A stretch of 64,000 nucleotides of DNA from Poriferisodalis sp965215815 (GCF_965215815.1 NZ_CBDCEO010000013.1:1240001-1304000), one strand, 5' to 3'. Positions 52,399 to 61,616 are shown, numbered from the stretch's first letter. Translations and numbers: made by a program. Notes: generated from the sequence alone by a model not told the origin.

Positions 52399-53283
52399 GT
52401 GCCGACGACTGGAGCCGCTGTGACTGATGCTGACGCGACTGACGCTGGCGCACCTGCCGAGACGCCGCTGCGGCAGGCAGCCACCGTGATGCTGGTCCGC
52501 GACGGCACCGACGGGCTCGAGGTGTTCATGCTGCGCCGCAACCCGCGCAGCGAGTTCGTCCCCGGCCAGTTCGTCTTCCCAGGCGGTGCTGTCGACGCAG
52601 AGGATCGGGACGACCCCGGCTTGGAGGCGGTGTGCATCGGCCTCGACGATGCGACGGCTTCGCGGCGGATCGATGTCGATCACGGCGGTCTCGCCTACTG
52701 GGTTGCTGCCGTGCGCGAATGCTTCGAAGAAGCCGGTGTGCTGCTGGCCCGCAACGGTGCCGACTATGTGTCGTTCGACGACCGCGAGACGGCGCAGCGC
52801 TTCGGGACCTTGCGCCGGCAGGTCTACGACGGCGAACTCCGGCTCGCGCAGATGTGCCTGGACGAAGGCCTGGTGCTGGAACTCGACGATCTCCGCTACG
52901 TGAGCCACTGGATTACCCCGGTCGGCCCAACGCGCCGATTCGACACTCGCTTCTTCATGGCCCATGTGCCCGAGGGCCAAGAGCCGCTGCACGACGGCAG
53001 CGAGACCGTCGAGAGCACCTGGATCCGGCCCGCCGACGCCTTCGAACAGCACGCCGATGGAAGCTTCATGATGATCTTCCCCACGATGAAGAACCTCGAG
53101 CCAATGCTCAAAGTCGACACGGTCGCAGACCTGCTCGCCTGGGCAGACGAACTCGAAGACATCCCCGCCCTACTGCCAGCAATAGCAGTAAGCCCCGAAG
53201 GTGAAGTCCTCACCCTGCTCCCCGGAGACGAGGGCTTCGAAGAAGCGTCAGCCAACCCCCCACCCCCAGGCTCCATGCCCTAG
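52399..53283 (+). CDS. Nudix hydrolase
   Basis: 294-aa pyrophosphatase-family protein. The N-terminal part AATVMLVRDGTDGLEVFMLRRNPRSEFVPGQFVFPGGAVD and the Nudix box core RECFEEAG are visible; the Gly that usually opens the box is displaced. An extra C-terminal region of about 120 residues (DLRYVSHWITPVGPTRRFDTRFFMA and on) resembles the NUDT19-like subgroup. Substrate (CoA derivatives or nucleotide sugars) cannot be told. GTG 52399 is chosen over longer readings that overlap selA. Confidence 0.83.
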   Translation: MPTTGAAVTDADATDAGAPAETPLRQAATVMLVRDGTDGLEVFMLRRNPRSEFVPGQFVFPGGAVDAEDRDDPGLEAVCIGLDDATASRRIDVDHGGLAYWVAAVRECFEEAGVLLARNGADYVSFDDRETAQRFGTLRRQVYDGELRLAQMCLDEGLVLELDDLRYVSHWITPVGPTRRFDTRFFMAHVPEGQEPLHDGSETVESTWIRPADAFEQHADGSFMMIFPTMKNLEPMLKVDTVADLLAWADELEDIPALLPAIAVSPEGEVLTLLPGDEGFEEASANPPPPGSMP

Positions 53284-53459
53284 AGGCGCACTTTCGAGGA
53301 GTCGGCGGTCGAAGGGGGTCAGTGAGCGACCGGCACAAACAGCCGGCGCCCAGCCCGCTGGAAAAAGCAGACCCTCAGCCGCCGCCGCTTCACCGAACGT
53401 CCGCAGGCCCGCACAGGCTCCGCGGAACGGACCAGGGGGTACGCTTCGGCGCGCTCTGA

Positions 53460-53476
53460 CATGAATCATATTCATG
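53460..53476. promoter_or_regulatory. Operator candidate, CATGAAT-N3-ATTCATG inverted repeat
   Basis: A perfect 7-bp inverted repeat with a 3-nt centre, unusually AT-rich for this region, lies 28 bp before the secreted RCC1-repeat gene. It may bind a regulator or form the promoter region. The rest of the 53284-53504 gap shows no gene. Confidence 0.5.
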
Positions 53477-53504
53477 ACAGTTTGAGTGCGCTAAGGGGAC
53501 CGCG

Positions 53505-55937
53505 GTGGCCGCTCAAGGACCGACCAAGCGCACACCGCGCCGACGGAGGATCCTGGCCGCCGTGATCGCCGCAACGCTGGCGGGCATCACCGCACCGACG
53601 CTGCCCGCAGCAGCCGACACCCCCGCTGTCGCTGCCAGACCCACCGGGCTGCGAGTCACAGCAGCAGCCCACGACCAGATCACCATCGCATGGGACGACC
53701 CCGGCGACGCCTCGATCACCGGCTACCAGGTGCTGCGACGACTGCGCGATTCCTATCAGATAGGCCGCTTCGACATCATCGCCGCCGACACCGCCACAGC
53801 CGGCACCGTGTTCACCGACACCGACGTGACTGCGTCGACGCGGTACGTGTACCGGGTCAAGGCCATCAACGCCGTCGGCATCAGTGCCCAATCCACCTTC
53901 CTGCGCGCACGATCCCCCCCCCCCCCACCATCCGACAACAACCCTGACAACGGGGACGACAACAGCGGTGCCGTGACCCCCGATACGGCGATCATCCGCA
54001 GCGACATTCCCCATCCCGACAAGCTCACCGGCGACGAAACCGATTTTGTCCGCAGCACGGTGTTCGTCGATCCGCCACTGCTGGTGTCCTCGATGCAGAC
54101 CGTCGTCGCGGCCGATTTCGGCCGGTACGGCGATGTGGGTCTGGCGTCGGCGAATTCGGATCCCAAGAGCATGTGGTCCGACGGGACGACGCTGTGGGTG
54201 GGCGACGACGCCGACGAGAAGGTGTACGGGTACGAGCTGGCGGGCGGGTCGCGGGTGTCGTCGAAGGACATCGCGGGGGTCACCGCCCAAGCGGTGATCG
54301 TGACGGGCTTCGGGGACCGGCTGTGGACCGGCGACGAGGCCAACCCGGGCGCGGACAACGAGCATCCCCACGCCTACGCCTACGACCTGCCGGGGCTCGC
54401 GCGCTCCTCGGGGCACGATTTCGCGTTGCGGCGCATCGTGGGCTCCGATTTCGTGGGAGCGACCTCCAACCGGGCCATGACCTCCGACGGGAACCATCTG
54501 TGGGTCGCCGACACCACCGAGGTCGTGCAGGCGTTCGCGCTGTTCGACGACCCCGAAACCGCAGGCGACGACACCGGCGCGAAGGACACCGACGCGGACA
54601 TCGACTTCGACGACAACGGCGACGGGTTCGCCCCCTACGGGATCTTCACCGACGGCGAGACCGTGTGGGGCGTCGAGCGCGCCAACAGCACCGCGCGTGC
54701 GATCAGCCTCGCCGACGGCGAACGCGTCGCCGCCCTGGAGTTCGAACTCCACGCCGACAACGACCACCCCCGAGCGATCTGGTCCAACGGGGTCACCATG
54801 TTCGTCCTCGACGACGACGACAACAAGATCTACACCTACCGCATCGGTGTTCCGGAGGTGTTAGGTGTGCCGGTTGGGGGTGTGGCTCATGTGTCCGCGG
54901 GCGGGTATCACTCGTGCGCGTTGAGCGGCACGGACGCGGACACTGAGGTGACGTGTTCTGGCGGTTACGCGTCGTTGGGCAGTGACGCTGCGGTGCCTTC
55001 GGCGGGCAGCAGCCGTCACTATGAGACAGTCACTGCGGGCGGGTTCCATTCGTGCGCCTTGTTGGACAACGGCACAGTGAAGTGCTGGGGCAACAACAAG
55101 TACGGCCAGGCACCGGCGGATCGTTCGCACACCGACACGACGCTGGAGTACATATCGGTCGACGCGGGTGTGTGGCACACGTGCGCGGTGGTGTCCGATG
55201 GGTCGTTGGACTGCTGGGGCCGCAACGACGACACCCAGCTCGACGCGCCCGAGCTGGGAACGGGCCTGGAGTGGATCCAGGTGTCCGCGGGGGGCTATCT
55301 GGCGGGCATCAGAACCGATGAGGGATCGTCGCACTCGCGCACCTGCGGGCTGGTGATCGACGGAACCGTGCGCTGCTGGGGCGATGTCTCATTCGCGCTG
55401 GACCAAGTACCCCCCGCAGGCGGGAGCCACTTCTACACGTTGGTGTCGGTCGGAGGCGCGCAGGCATGCGCTACCCGCTCCGACGGTGCGCTGGTGTGCT
55501 GGGGCGACCCCGCCCCGCTGCGCGGTGCCGGCGATCTCGGCACAGCACCCCAGATCGACTGCGACACCGACAGCGCCAGCAGCGACGACGGGTCCGCCCA
55601 GCGGTGCCGCGCCGTGATCTTCTCGCCCACGGGGCGAGGCTGGGACTCAGTGTCAGTCGGGGTGTGGCACTCCTGCGGCACCACCGGCGGGGAGATGTTC
55701 TGCTGGGGCAACCGGACATGGTTCGACGATTCCGGCAAAGCCCACCACCATCCCCAGCACGACCCGCTTTGGGCCTACAACGCGCCCCGCTCAGCCCAGC
55801 CCGACAACGCCCGCCACGCCTCCGCGGGCTACTGGCATACCTGCTGGACCTACGGCACCGAGACCGCGCCCAAAGTCATCTGCACCGGGGACAACGGCCT
55901 GCGACAAGCACGCTGGAAAAAGAAATCCCTCGGCTAG
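53505..55937 (+). CDS. Secreted protein with FN3 domain, WD-like propeller repeats and RCC1 repeats
   Basis: 810-aa exported protein. A basic N-terminus and hydrophobic core (RRRRILAAVIAATLAGITAPTLPAAADT) form the signal peptide. A fibronectin type III domain (GLRVTAAAHDQITIAWDDPG to YVYRVKAINAVG) spans about 45-133, then a Pro/Asp linker encoded across a run of 13 C. Residues about 200-450 contain repeats such as SMWSDGTTLWVGDDADEKVYGYEL. From about 460, RCC1/BLIP-II-like repeats follow: TVTAGGFHSCALLDNGTVKCWGNNKYGQ, SVDAGVWHTCAVVSDGSLDCWGRNDD and others. Paired cysteines in each repeat suggest disulfides. Probable surface or secreted binding protein. GTG 53505 has AAGGGGA upstream. Confidence 0.82.
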   Translation: MAAQGPTKRTPRRRRILAAVIAATLAGITAPTLPAAADTPAVAARPTGLRVTAAAHDQITIAWDDPGDASITGYQVLRRLRDSYQIGRFDIIAADTATAGTVFTDTDVTASTRYVYRVKAINAVGISAQSTFLRARSPPPPPSDNNPDNGDDNSGAVTPDTAIIRSDIPHPDKLTGDETDFVRSTVFVDPPLLVSSMQTVVAADFGRYGDVGLASANSDPKSMWSDGTTLWVGDDADEKVYGYELAGGSRVSSKDIAGVTAQAVIVTGFGDRLWTGDEANPGADNEHPHAYAYDLPGLARSSGHDFALRRIVGSDFVGATSNRAMTSDGNHLWVADTTEVVQAFALFDDPETAGDDTGAKDTDADIDFDDNGDGFAPYGIFTDGETVWGVERANSTARAISLADGERVAALEFELHADNDHPRAIWSNGVTMFVLDDDDNKIYTYRIGVPEVLGVPVGGVAHVSAGGYHSCALSGTDADTEVTCSGGYASLGSDAAVPSAGSSRHYETVTAGGFHSCALLDNGTVKCWGNNKYGQAPADRSHTDTTLEYISVDAGVWHTCAVVSDGSLDCWGRNDDTQLDAPELGTGLEWIQVSAGGYLAGIRTDEGSSHSRTCGLVIDGTVRCWGDVSFALDQVPPAGGSHFYTLVSVGGAQACATRSDGALVCWGDPAPLRGAGDLGTAPQIDCDTDSASSDDGSAQRCRAVIFSPTGRGWDSVSVGVWHSCGTTGGEMFCWGNRTWFDDSGKAHHHPQHDPLWAYNAPRSAQPDNARHASAGYWHTCWTYGTETAPKVICTGDNGLRQARWKKKSLG
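53914..53926 (+). repeat. Homopolymer of 13 C inside a coding region
   Basis: The tract encodes part of the proline linker after the FN3 domain of the secreted RCC1-repeat protein. Loss or gain of one C would frameshift the remaining 670 residues. Confidence 0.9.
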
Positions 55938-55963
55938 ACGATTGAGTTCGCAGAGGGGGGGGG

Positions 55964-57157
55964 CTAGCTACGACGGGCGCTGAAGGTGACCGGGATCGGA
56001 CCCTCCAGACGGGCAGTGCAAGTGCCCATGTCCACCGGCGGGCAGACCTCGGTGACCAGCAACTCTGTTATCCGCTCGAACACATCAGCTGCGGGCCCGC
56101 CGGCACCATTGCCGGTCACAGGCTCACCAGCGTCGCCGCCGGCGGACACGGCGGCTTCCAGGGGAATCGAGCCCAGCAGGGGCACGCCCAGATCGGCGGC
56201 CAGGCGCTCGCCACCCCCCTCGCCGAAGAATGACCATCGCTGCCCGTCGGGCGCGATGAACGCACTCATGTTCTCCACCACACCCAAGATCGGCATGTGG
56301 CTGCGACGAGCCATGTCGGCCACACGCACGGCAACTTTCTGCGCGCTGAGCGCGGGCGTGGTCACCACCAGCATCTCGGCCTGCGGCAGCAGTCGGGCCA
56401 GCGCCATCTGCACATCGCCAGTGCCGGGGGGCATGTCGATGAGCAGATAGTCCAGCTCGCCCCAGTCCACGTCGTGCAGGAACTGCTCGACGGCCTTGGC
56501 AAGCATGAGGCCCCGCCACATCAGGGCGGTCTCCTCGTTCTCCACCAATAGCCCGGTCGAGACGACCTTCAGCAGGCCGGCACCGACGGGCCGCTCCTCG
56601 GGCAGGATCTTGCCCCGCTCCTCGCCCACAGCGGGCGGGCGGGCGCCGAGGCGGCCCTCCATGCCGAGCATCCGAGGAACGCTGAAGCCCCAGATGTCGG
56701 CGTCCATCACCCCGACGACGAAGCCGCGTGCAGCCAGCGCCGTCGCCAGGTTCACCGTTACCGACGACTTGCCCACGCCGCCCTTGCCCGACGCCACCGC
56801 CAGCACTCGGGCGCTGGCGGGCACCTGGCTCGGTGTGGCGTTGTCGCGGGCGGTGCGCCGGGCACGCTCCATCACCCGCGCCTTCTCGGCGGCGTTCAGC
56901 TCGTCCCAGTGCAGTCGTACGTTGGTGATGCCGGGCAGCCCAGCGACCCGCGTCTCGCAGTCCCGCTTGATCGTGGCGCGCAGCGGGCAGCCAGCGGTGG
57001 TCAGCGCCACGGTGACATGCCCGGTGGTGCCCTCGCGATAGGCGTTGCGCACCATGCCCAGGTCGACGATGTTGTCGCCCAGTTCGGGGTCCATGACGCC
57101 GCGAAGGATGGCGATCATCGCCTCGTCATTCACCGGAGCATCGGTGGATGTGCTCAC
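55964..57157 (-). CDS. mrp: Mrp/NBP35-family iron-sulfur carrier ATPase
   Basis: Carries and transfers Fe-S clusters. The 397-aa protein has an N-terminal MIP18/DUF59 domain (AILRGVMDPELGDNIVDLGMV, with the TTAGCPLRATIKRD Cys) and a P-loop ATPase with VLAVASGKGGVGKSSVTVNLA, GVMDADIWGFSVPRMLG, DYLLIDMPPGTGDVQM. The usual CxxC cluster ligands of the C-terminal half are not evident; the region reads GVVENMSAFIAPDG instead of an MxxFxCPxC form, so cluster binding may differ. GTG 57157 is chosen because TACCCT is 8 nt upstream on the minus strand. Divergent from a HesB/ErpA gene of the same process. Confidence 0.88.
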   Translation of the reverse strand: MSTSTDAPVNDEAMIAILRGVMDPELGDNIVDLGMVRNAYREGTTGHVTVALTTAGCPLRATIKRDCETRVAGLPGITNVRLHWDELNAAEKARVMERARRTARDNATPSQVPASARVLAVASGKGGVGKSSVTVNLATALAARGFVVGVMDADIWGFSVPRMLGMEGRLGARPPAVGEERGKILPEERPVGAGLLKVVSTGLLVENEETALMWRGLMLAKAVEQFLHDVDWGELDYLLIDMPPGTGDVQMALARLLPQAEMLVVTTPALSAQKVAVRVADMARRSHMPILGVVENMSAFIAPDGQRWSFFGEGGGERLAADLGVPLLGSIPLEAAVSAGGDAGEPVTGNGAGGPAADVFERITELLVTEVCPPVDMGTCTARLEGPIPVTFSARRS

Positions 57158-57165
57158 GTTGAGGC

Positions 57166-57171
57166 AGGGTA
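57166..57171 (-). promoter_or_regulatory. -10 element for mrp (TACCCT)
   Basis: TACCCT on the minus strand ends 8 nt before GTG 57157, ruling against the longer upstream reading. Confidence 0.5.
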
Positions 57172-57337
57172 ACGCCGCCGTGGGTGGGCCCACGGGGGCC
57201 GGGGCCTGCTGCGGCGGGCATGGCTCCTCGGGCCTGCTGCACGCGGTTTTGAGCCACGCCTGTGCATTTGGGTCCGATGGCACTAGCATCGATCTCAGAA
57301 CATTTGCCCAATTCGGGCTGATTCGGGAGTCGCTGTT

Positions 57338-57673
57338 GTGATCACGCTGACCGATACCGCCGCTGAAAAGGTCCACGAGCTCATCGACCAGGAGCTGTCT
57401 GAGTCGGGAGGCGAGACGGTGTTGGCGCTACGTGTCGCAGTGCGGCCGGGTGGCTGCTCGGGCTTCAGCTACGAGATGTTCTTCGATTCCGAGATGGCCT
57501 CCGACGACATGGCGAAGTCGTACGGCGATATCAAGGTGGTGTCCGATCCGATGAGCGCGCAGCTGCTCGAAGGCGCCACGCTCGATTTCACCGACGGCCT
57601 GATGGGATCGGGTTTCGCGATCGACAATCCCAATGCGCAGCGCACCTGCGGCTGCGGCAACTCGTTCAGCTGA
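57338..57673 (+). CDS. Iron-sulfur cluster insertion protein, HesB/IscA/ErpA family
   Basis: 111-aa A-type carrier that delivers Fe-S clusters to target enzymes. The three conserved cysteines are in RPGGCSGFSYEM and TCGCGNSFS. GTG 57338 gives the standard start ITLTDTAAEKVHELI. Its neighbours, Mrp upstream and a [2Fe-2S] protein downstream, fit cluster assembly and delivery. The downstream frame abuts its stop codon. Confidence 0.92.
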   Translation: MITLTDTAAEKVHELIDQELSESGGETVLALRVAVRPGGCSGFSYEMFFDSEMASDDMAKSYGDIKVVSDPMSAQLLEGATLDFTDGLMGSGFAIDNPNAQRTCGCGNSFS

Positions 57674-57720
57674 GCCGAACTGAGCCCGAACCTGGAGCGA
57701 TTCCAGGCCAGGCGCGCGCC

Positions 57721-59332
57721 AGCGACACGATCCAGTTCATCGTCGACGGCCGCTCCGTCGAAGTTCCCGACGACGGCGACACGCTGCTCGGCGTGCTGCG
57801 CGACCATCTCGGCATTGAGGCTGTCCTCGACGGGTGCAGCCCTCAGGGTCAGTGCGGCTGCTGCACGGTGCTGGTCGACGACGCGCCCCGCGTGGCCTGC
57901 GTCACACCGGCTCGCAGAGTGGCCGGACGCCAGGTCACCACGGCCGCGGGGCTGAGCCCCACCGAGCAGCAGCGCTGGTCGCAGGCATTCTTGGCCTGCG
58001 GTGCCACCCAGTGCGGCTTCTGCACGCCAGGCATTGTGTGCCGCTTCGTGGGCCACGTACGGCGCGGTGCCGATCTGTCGGATCGCACGACGGTCGACAA
58101 GGCGCTGGCGGCGCACCTGTGTCGCTGCACCGGCTGGCAAACCATCCGCGAAGCGGCCGCCCACGTCGCGGCTCCACCCACCGATGTTCCCGTGCGTGAC
58201 CCTGAGGCCGCCGCCCGTCGCGCCAGCATCGAGACCGGTGGCCTGCAGCAATCGGTGTCGGCCAGTGTCCTGGGCGGTTTCGCATTCGGCGCCGACGGAG
58301 CACCCGCAGGCACGCTCACAGCGGTTGCCGGACCCGGCGGTGACTGGTTTGCGGCCGAGACCCTGACGCAGGCGCGGCGCCAGGCCGGCAAGGTGCAGGG
58401 GCGCCGCAGCACCCTCGAACCTGTTCCACCCATCGAGGTCCCCGAACCGCCAGCTGGCGAACAGTGGGACGTCCGCCTGGCGACCTGCTGGACCGAGCCC
58501 GGCTATCTCGAGACCGACGCTGCCTGGTGCGTGCCGGGCGGCGAACCATCCGATCCGCTGGCCAACGGCGGTGCATTCGGAGGCAAGGCGTCGTCCCCGG
58601 TCCAAGAAGAGGCGCGGCAGCTCGCAGCCCAACTCGGCCAACCAGTTCGCGTGCTGTGGTCCAGAGAAGACGCAGTGCGGCGAGGCCCCAAGCGTCCGCC
58701 ACTGGCCGCAGGCCTGCGACGCCGACGGAACCGGAATCATCCAAATAGCCCGAACACCCGGCGCAACCGACATCCTCCGAGCCGTCCTGCCAGCAGCAAC
58801 CATCGAAGAAGTCGACGTGCCGGGCCCACCCACGTCGACCGCACTGCGCGCCGCCGTCTGGGCCGAAGCAAACATGCTGGCCGCAGCTCTAGACCGGCTG
58901 CACACCGGCGAAGCAACCGACACGAGCGCCGGCACCGCCACGGTCAAGATCACGTCCCCCTCCGGCGCCACCGCCCAAGCCACCGTCGGCCCAACAGGCA
59001 TCGAGGTGCACATCGACGCTGGAGACCCCCTCGACGCCGTAACCCTGCGCAGCTACACGATCGGCGCCACCCACATGGCCTGGAGCTGGGTCACCTCCGA
59101 ATCGCTGTCGGTCGACAAGTCCGGCGAAGTCCAAGACCTCACAATCCGCAGCTTCGAAATAGCCCGCTCCGCCGACACCCCCAACATCGAAGTCAAGATC
59201 GAACCGTCGCAAGGAATACCCGTCCCAGCGGGCGAAGCAGTATTCGCCGCAGTAGCAGCAGCCACCTGGCTGAGCGCAGGAGCCCCACCCACCCCGGGCG
59301 CGAAGAGCACCGTGATCGCGTCGAATCTGTAG
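57721..59332 (+). pseudogene. Compact xanthine-dehydrogenase-like [2Fe-2S] protein, frameshifted and lacking a standard start
   Basis: The first part (57721 to about 58715) encodes a two-cluster [2Fe-2S] module with all eight cysteines: GCSPQGQCGCCTVLVDD, ACGATQCGFCTPG and HLCRCTGWQ. A linker and a molybdopterin-subunit-like segment with NGGAFGGKASSPVQEEA follow. Near 58715-58725 the frame shifts by one base; the second frame continues DADGTGIIQIARTPG and ends with GEAVFAAVAAATWLSAGAPP, a typical XDH C-terminus. Removing one base restores LRADGTG. No ATG, GTG or TTG exists between the hesB stop and the conserved DTIQFIVDGR, so the start would be nonstandard. Total length (about 537 aa) is about half that of a normal fused enzyme. 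It may be a decayed gene, a sequencing error or a novel compact form. Confidence 0.6.
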
Positions 59333-59402
59333 TCCACAGTGCGTCGAAAACGTAGTTCTCACTACGTCGAATATGTAGTGTTAAAGCTGTCGAAACTGTA
59401 GT
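59320..59402 (+). repeat. Four 14-nt repeats at exact 23-bp period upstream of the DUF4143 ATPase
   Basis: Copies of GTCGAANNNGTAGT start at 59320, 59343, 59366 and 59389. The first overlaps the last codons and TAG stop of the xanthine-dehydrogenase-like frame, and the last ends 8 nt before the ATG at 59411. The variable bases are TCT, AAC, TAT and ACT. The 23-bp period equals about two helical turns, so bound protein copies would line up on one face of the DNA. Confidence 0.85.
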
Positions 59403-59410
59403 GTTGAACT

Positions 59411-60691
59411 ATGTCACCCGACGGCTACATCCCTCGAATTGTCGACCAAGAACTGGACGAGCTCTCCGAGGGGCTGCCGGCGATCGCCATTGAGGGACCT
59501 CGAGGTGTCGGCAAGACGGAGACTGCAGTGCGGCGGGCCAAGACCGTTCACCGGCTCGACGACGCCGACCAGTACGCCTTGATCCGGGCTCGACGCCAGA
59601 GATTGATCGAGGGCGAGCCGCCAATCCTGATTGACGAGTGGCAGCGAATGCCCGAATCATGGGACGTGGTGCGGCGAGCAGTGGACGCAGGCTGCGCTCC
59701 CGGCAGATTCCTGTTGACCGGTTCAGCAACGCCTACCCGCAAGCCGACGCATTCGGGGGCAGGTCGAATCGTGACCGTTCGCATGCGACCGATGTCCTTG
59801 GCGGAACGAATGCCCGTTGTGCCCACGGTCAGTCTCGGTTCATTGCTGAGTGGCACCCGGCCCGACTTGACGGGCGAGACCGATGCGACCATCGTCGACT
59901 ACGCACAGGAGATCATGCGGTCGGGCTTCCCGGGAATCCGGAGCCTCTCGAGTCGTCTCGGGCGGTCTGCCCTCGACGGATACCTCGACCGGATCGCAGA
60001 GCACGACTTCGATGACCTCGACCGTCGAGTACGTCATCCCCAAACGTTGCGTCGCTGGCTGATGGCCTACGCAGCAGCAACCTCAACGACAGCATCGTTC
60101 GAGACCGTGCGTGACGCAGCGGCGACATCCCAAGGCCACAAACCAGCGAGATCCACCACCCTGCCGTACCGGACGGCTCTGGAACAGCTGTGGCTGCTCG
60201 ACGAGGTTTCGGCTTGGCACCCCACCCGGAACCCGTTACGCCGTCTAGCTGGGTCACCTACCCATCATCTTGCCGATCCTGCGTTGGCTGCTCGGCTGCT
60301 CGGCTGCGACGCCGATGAACTTCTCGCCGGCACCACTGGCGGTCCGGCAATTGCTCGCAATGGACCATTGCTCGGTGCTCTCTTCGAATCACTCGTCACG
60401 CTGTCGGTGAAGGTCTATGCGCAACAGAACGAAGCACGGGTTCATCACCTGCGCACCCATGGCGGCGAGCGTGAAGTCGATCTGATCGTCGAGCGTGGCT
60501 ACGGCACAGTGGTGGCGCTCGAAGTCAAGCTCACTTCCTCAGTAGAGGAACGTGATGTGCGTCACCTGCGTTGGCTGAGCGAACGTCTCGGGCCCGACCT
60601 GCTTGACGCCGCCGTCATCACCACTGGATCTCACGCTTACCGTCGCCGCGACGGCATAGGTGTTATTCCGGCGGCACTCCTCACGGCGTAA
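59411..60691 (+). CDS. AAA-type ATPase with DUF4143 domain
   Basis: 426-aa protein of a widespread family of unknown role. It has Walker A IEGPRGVGKTETAV (about residues 28-41), Walker B PPILIDEWQRMPE, sensor LLTGSAT, then the DUF4143 C-terminal half with GPLLGALFESLVTLSV and a nuclease-like EVDLIVERGYGTVVALEVKLTSSV block that resembles the D/E-x-K core of PD-(D/E)XK enzymes. Four operator-like repeats immediately precede it, suggesting dedicated regulation. Members are common on mobile and variable loci, but no partner gene is visible. Confidence 0.87.
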   Translation: MSPDGYIPRIVDQELDELSEGLPAIAIEGPRGVGKTETAVRRAKTVHRLDDADQYALIRARRQRLIEGEPPILIDEWQRMPESWDVVRRAVDAGCAPGRFLLTGSATPTRKPTHSGAGRIVTVRMRPMSLAERMPVVPTVSLGSLLSGTRPDLTGETDATIVDYAQEIMRSGFPGIRSLSSRLGRSALDGYLDRIAEHDFDDLDRRVRHPQTLRRWLMAYAAATSTTASFETVRDAAATSQGHKPARSTTLPYRTALEQLWLLDEVSAWHPTRNPLRRLAGSPTHHLADPALAARLLGCDADELLAGTTGGPAIARNGPLLGALFESLVTLSVKVYAQQNEARVHHLRTHGGEREVDLIVERGYGTVVALEVKLTSSVEERDVRHLRWLSERLGPDLLDAAVITTGSHAYRRRDGIGVIPAALLTA

Positions 60692-60752
60692 CGCATTGCC
60701 ACCTGGCTCAGCCAAGGAGCCCCACCCCAACTCCCGACCCGCCGCCCCGCGC

Positions 60753-60758
60753 TAGCGT
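60753..60758 (+). promoter_or_regulatory. -10 element for the F420-PPOX gene (TAGCGT)
   Basis: TAGCGT ends 9 nt before ATG 60768. Confidence 0.45.
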
Positions 60759-60767
60759 CACCCGGCG

Positions 60768-61229
60768 ATGGCTGAATCAGCAATTGAGAAGCTCCGCCGC
60801 CTCAGCGCGGCCGAAGACGGACTCTGCAGCTTCGTCTGCCTCGACGCAAGCGGGAACCCGCACGTGTCGATCATCAACGCCGGCGTCATGGACAACCCCG
60901 TGACCGGCGTGACCAGCGTCGCCTGCGTGGTAGCGGGCAAGGCTCGCAAGGCTCGGTTGCTTCGCGAAGACCCCCGGGCAGCGGTTGCGTTCCGCCACCG
61001 TTGGGATTGGGTGGCTGTCCACGGCAACGCGCAGCTGATCGGACTGGACGATCCCGCCGACGGCGTCACCGACGCCGATATTCCCGAGCTGCTGCGGGAA
61101 GTGTTCCGCTCAGCCGGCGGCAACCACGAGGACTGGGACGAGTACGACCGCGTGATGACCCGCCAGCGCCGCCTGGCGATCTTCATAACGCTGGATCACA
61201 TCACGTCCAACGCCGGCAGCATCTCCTAA
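60768..61229 (+). CDS. PPOX-class, probably F420-dependent oxidoreductase
   Basis: 153-aa split-barrel flavin/deazaflavin-binding protein. The pattern LCSFVCLDASGNPHVSIINAGVMDN, KARKARLLREDPRAAVAFRHRWDWVAVHGNAQLIG fits TIGR03618-like F420-binding PPOX proteins of actinobacteria. It probably reduces an unknown small substrate with F420H2. The next gene (RidA family) follows 39 bp downstream. Confidence 0.8.
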   Translation: MAESAIEKLRRLSAAEDGLCSFVCLDASGNPHVSIINAGVMDNPVTGVTSVACVVAGKARKARLLREDPRAAVAFRHRWDWVAVHGNAQLIGLDDPADGVTDADIPELLREVFRSAGGNHEDWDEYDRVMTRQRRLAIFITLDHITSNAGSIS

Positions 61230-61268
61230 CTCGATCACCCGAGCCGATTACTTGAAGGAGGCATACCA

Positions 61269-61616
61269 ATGGCTGCACCTATCGCTCACTATTCGAAGTG
61301 GTACCGAGCCGGCGACTTCGTGTTCGTCTCAGGCCAGATCGGCCTGCAGGACGGAGCACTAGCAGACGGCGTCGAAGCCCAGGCCCAAGCAGTGCTCGCC
61401 AACGTCACAGAAGCCCTGGCAGAAGCCGGCGGATCGCTGAACGACGTAGTCAAGTGCCTCGTCTTCATGACCGACATCAACAACTTCTCGCTCATCAACT
61501 CCGTCTACGCAGAAGCCTTCGGCAACCACCGCCCAGCAAGAAGCGCCATCGGCGTGGCGGCCCTCCCTCTAGGAGCCGAGGTCGAGATAGAGGCAATCGC
61601 CTTCCTCCCCGAATAG
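61269..61616 (+). CDS. RidA-family enamine/imine deaminase
   Basis: 115-aa protein of the YjgF/YER057c/UK114 family, which hydrolyses reactive enamines and imines. It has FVFVSGQIGLQDGALADGVEAQAQAVLANVTEALAEAGG and the C-terminal PARSAIGVAALPLGAEVEIEAIA with the conserved Arg and Glu. A perfect AAGGAGG ribosome-binding site lies 7 nt before ATG 61269. Confidence 0.9.
   Translation: MAAPIAHYSKWYRAGDFVFVSGQIGLQDGALADGVEAQAQAVLANVTEALAEAGGSLNDVVKCLVFMTDINNFSLINSVYAEAFGNHRPARSAIGVAALPLGAEVEIEAIAFLPE

Noticed and set aside
53472..54767. Minus-strand glycine/valine-rich frame opposite the secreted protein gene
   Set aside because: It is an antisense shadow with no domain; the plus strand has signal peptide, FN3 and RCC1 repeats.
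58700..58730. Selenocysteine codon in the xanthine-dehydrogenase-like gene
   Set aside because: The break is a one-base frame change, not an in-frame TGA, so Sec insertion cannot explain it.
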